Program-made: the position numbers and the translations under genes | Notes under the pieces: model-generated | What the model saw: the letters and a program-made list of their open reading frames with translations, nothing else | Database searches by the model: none | What the model was told of the DNA's origin: nothing | Assembly (NCBI GenBank): GCA_900756875.1 | Contig: CAAELW010000093.1 | Coordinates: 1-13,847, forward strand | DNA: 13,847 bases | Direction of reading: 5' to 3' | Source of the DNA: Pasteurellaceae bacterium | Lineage (GTDB): Bacteria > Pseudomonadota > Gammaproteobacteria > Enterobacterales > Pasteurellaceae | In this document: positions 13,263-13,847 of the stretch, piece by piece | Position numbering within the stretch: the stretch's first letter is position 1 | Layout of the letters: each line of letters starts with the position of its first letter

Positions 13263-13847
13263 ATTCTTTATTTTCCTTGTTCTCTTTATTGTTGGAATAC
13301 ATCGAATCAATGATATGACGATAACGTTCCATAATTACTTTTCGGCGTAATTTGAGCGTAGGCGTGATTTCACCAAGTTTGACGCTAAAGGCTTGAGAGA
13401 GTAGCGTAAATTTCTTCACTTGCTCGAAATGTGCCAGTTCTTTTTGAAGACTTTCGATACGTTGTTCAAACATCTTAATAATGTCAGAGTGTTTGAGTAA
13501 TTCCATGCGATCTTGATACTTAATATTCAGTTTTTTCGCATATTCTTCTACGCTATCAAAACAAGGTACGATCAACGCTGAAACATATTTTTTTGCATCG
13601 GCAATAATCGCAATTTGTTCGATAAATTTATCTTTGCCAATTTTACCTTCGATATATTGTGGCGCAATGTATTTGCCGTTAGAGGTTTTCATCAACTCTT
13701 TAATACGGTCGGTAATAAATAAATTACCATCAGCATCAAATTCACCCGCATCTCCCGTTTTCAAGAAACCATCTTCGGTGAAGGCTTGGGCCGTTTCTTC
13801 AGGTTTTTTATAGTAGCCTTTCATCACCATGCCACCACGTACCAGAA
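13261..13847 (-). CDS. Long-chain acyl-CoA synthetase (AMP-binding family), C-terminal part
   Basis: The frame is open to the window end, so only about 195 residues are seen; the five before the first ATG read LVRGG. The visible part is the end of an ANL-superfamily enzyme: [14 protein letters not shown], then [12 protein letters not shown] (the TGD motif), [17 protein letters not shown] (hinge and start of the C-terminal lid), and [11 protein letters not shown] with the likely catalytic lysine. This pattern fits FAA1-type long-chain fatty acid-CoA ligases, which activate fatty acids with ATP for lipid synthesis or breakdown, rather than short-chain acetyl-CoA synthetase. Chain-length preference cannot be read here. 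The last residues repeat Asn-Lys-Glu three times (NKENKENKE), a likely disordered tail. The ATG at 13830 is internal, not the start. Confidence 0.9.
   Translation of the reverse strand, partial: LVRGGMVMKGYYKKPEETAQAFTEDGFLKTGDAGEFDADGNLFITDRIKELMKTSNGKYIAPQYIEGKIGKDKFIEQIAIIADAKKYVSALIVPCFDSVEEYAKKLNIKYQDRMELLKHSDIIKMFEQRIESLQKELAHFEQVKKFTLLSQAFSVKLGEITPTLKLRRKVIMERYRHIIDSMYSNNKENKENKE

Noticed and set aside
13263..13290. Near-repeat of AATAAAGA/AACAAGGA units at the end of the acyl-CoA synthetase gene as a phase-variable tract
   Set aside because: Only about three imperfect units near the stop codon; too short and irregular for slippage-based phase variation.

Overview
The window is chromosomal DNA from a Pasteurellaceae bacterium of the Haemophilus/Aggregatibacter type. 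The nine-base Hin-type DNA uptake signal AAGTGCGGT or its complement occurs 11 times without mismatch, about once per 1.26 kb. The DNA is A+T-rich, the proteins align by eye with E. coli and H. influenzae families, and selD has an in-frame UGA for selenocysteine, as in H. influenzae. The species cannot be fixed from the sequence alone.

Layout: (1) Positions 2-2504, + strand: the end of ccmH, then ccmI, a glyoxalase-fold gene (gloA2/yaeR type), a small secreted protein and a small lipoprotein, closed by a paired-uptake-signal terminator shared with the opposite strand. (2) Positions 2560-5321, - strand: upp, uraA and hda, for uracil salvage, uracil uptake and replication control, with intrinsic terminators after upp and after uraA. 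(3) Positions 5443-8208, - strand: norB, a quinol-dependent nitric oxide reductase with a structured leader, followed by a 112-residue unknown protein ending in CxxCxxC that lies behind its own promoter and a perfect FNR box. (4) Positions 8450-9841, - strand: ffh, the SRP GTPase. (5) Positions 9981-13213, + strand: ypjD, corB and selD. selD reads through UGA at codon 16, and a stem-loop matching the bacterial SECIS rules follows the UGA. (6) Positions 13261-13847, - strand: the C-terminal part of a long-chain acyl-CoA synthetase, cut by the window end.

Several genes fit life at low oxygen. Ccm proteins mature c-type cytochromes, NorB removes nitric oxide with electrons from quinol, SelD supplies selenophosphate for selenoproteins such as formate dehydrogenase, and the FNR box predicts anaerobic control of the CxxCxxC protein. 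The least explained parts are that FNR-linked small protein, the secreted protein/lipoprotein pair behind the ccm genes, and the set of dyads in front of norB. The rest is ordinary core genome. No mobile element, CRISPR array, tRNA or rRNA was seen, and no gene-free stretch exceeds 300 bases.
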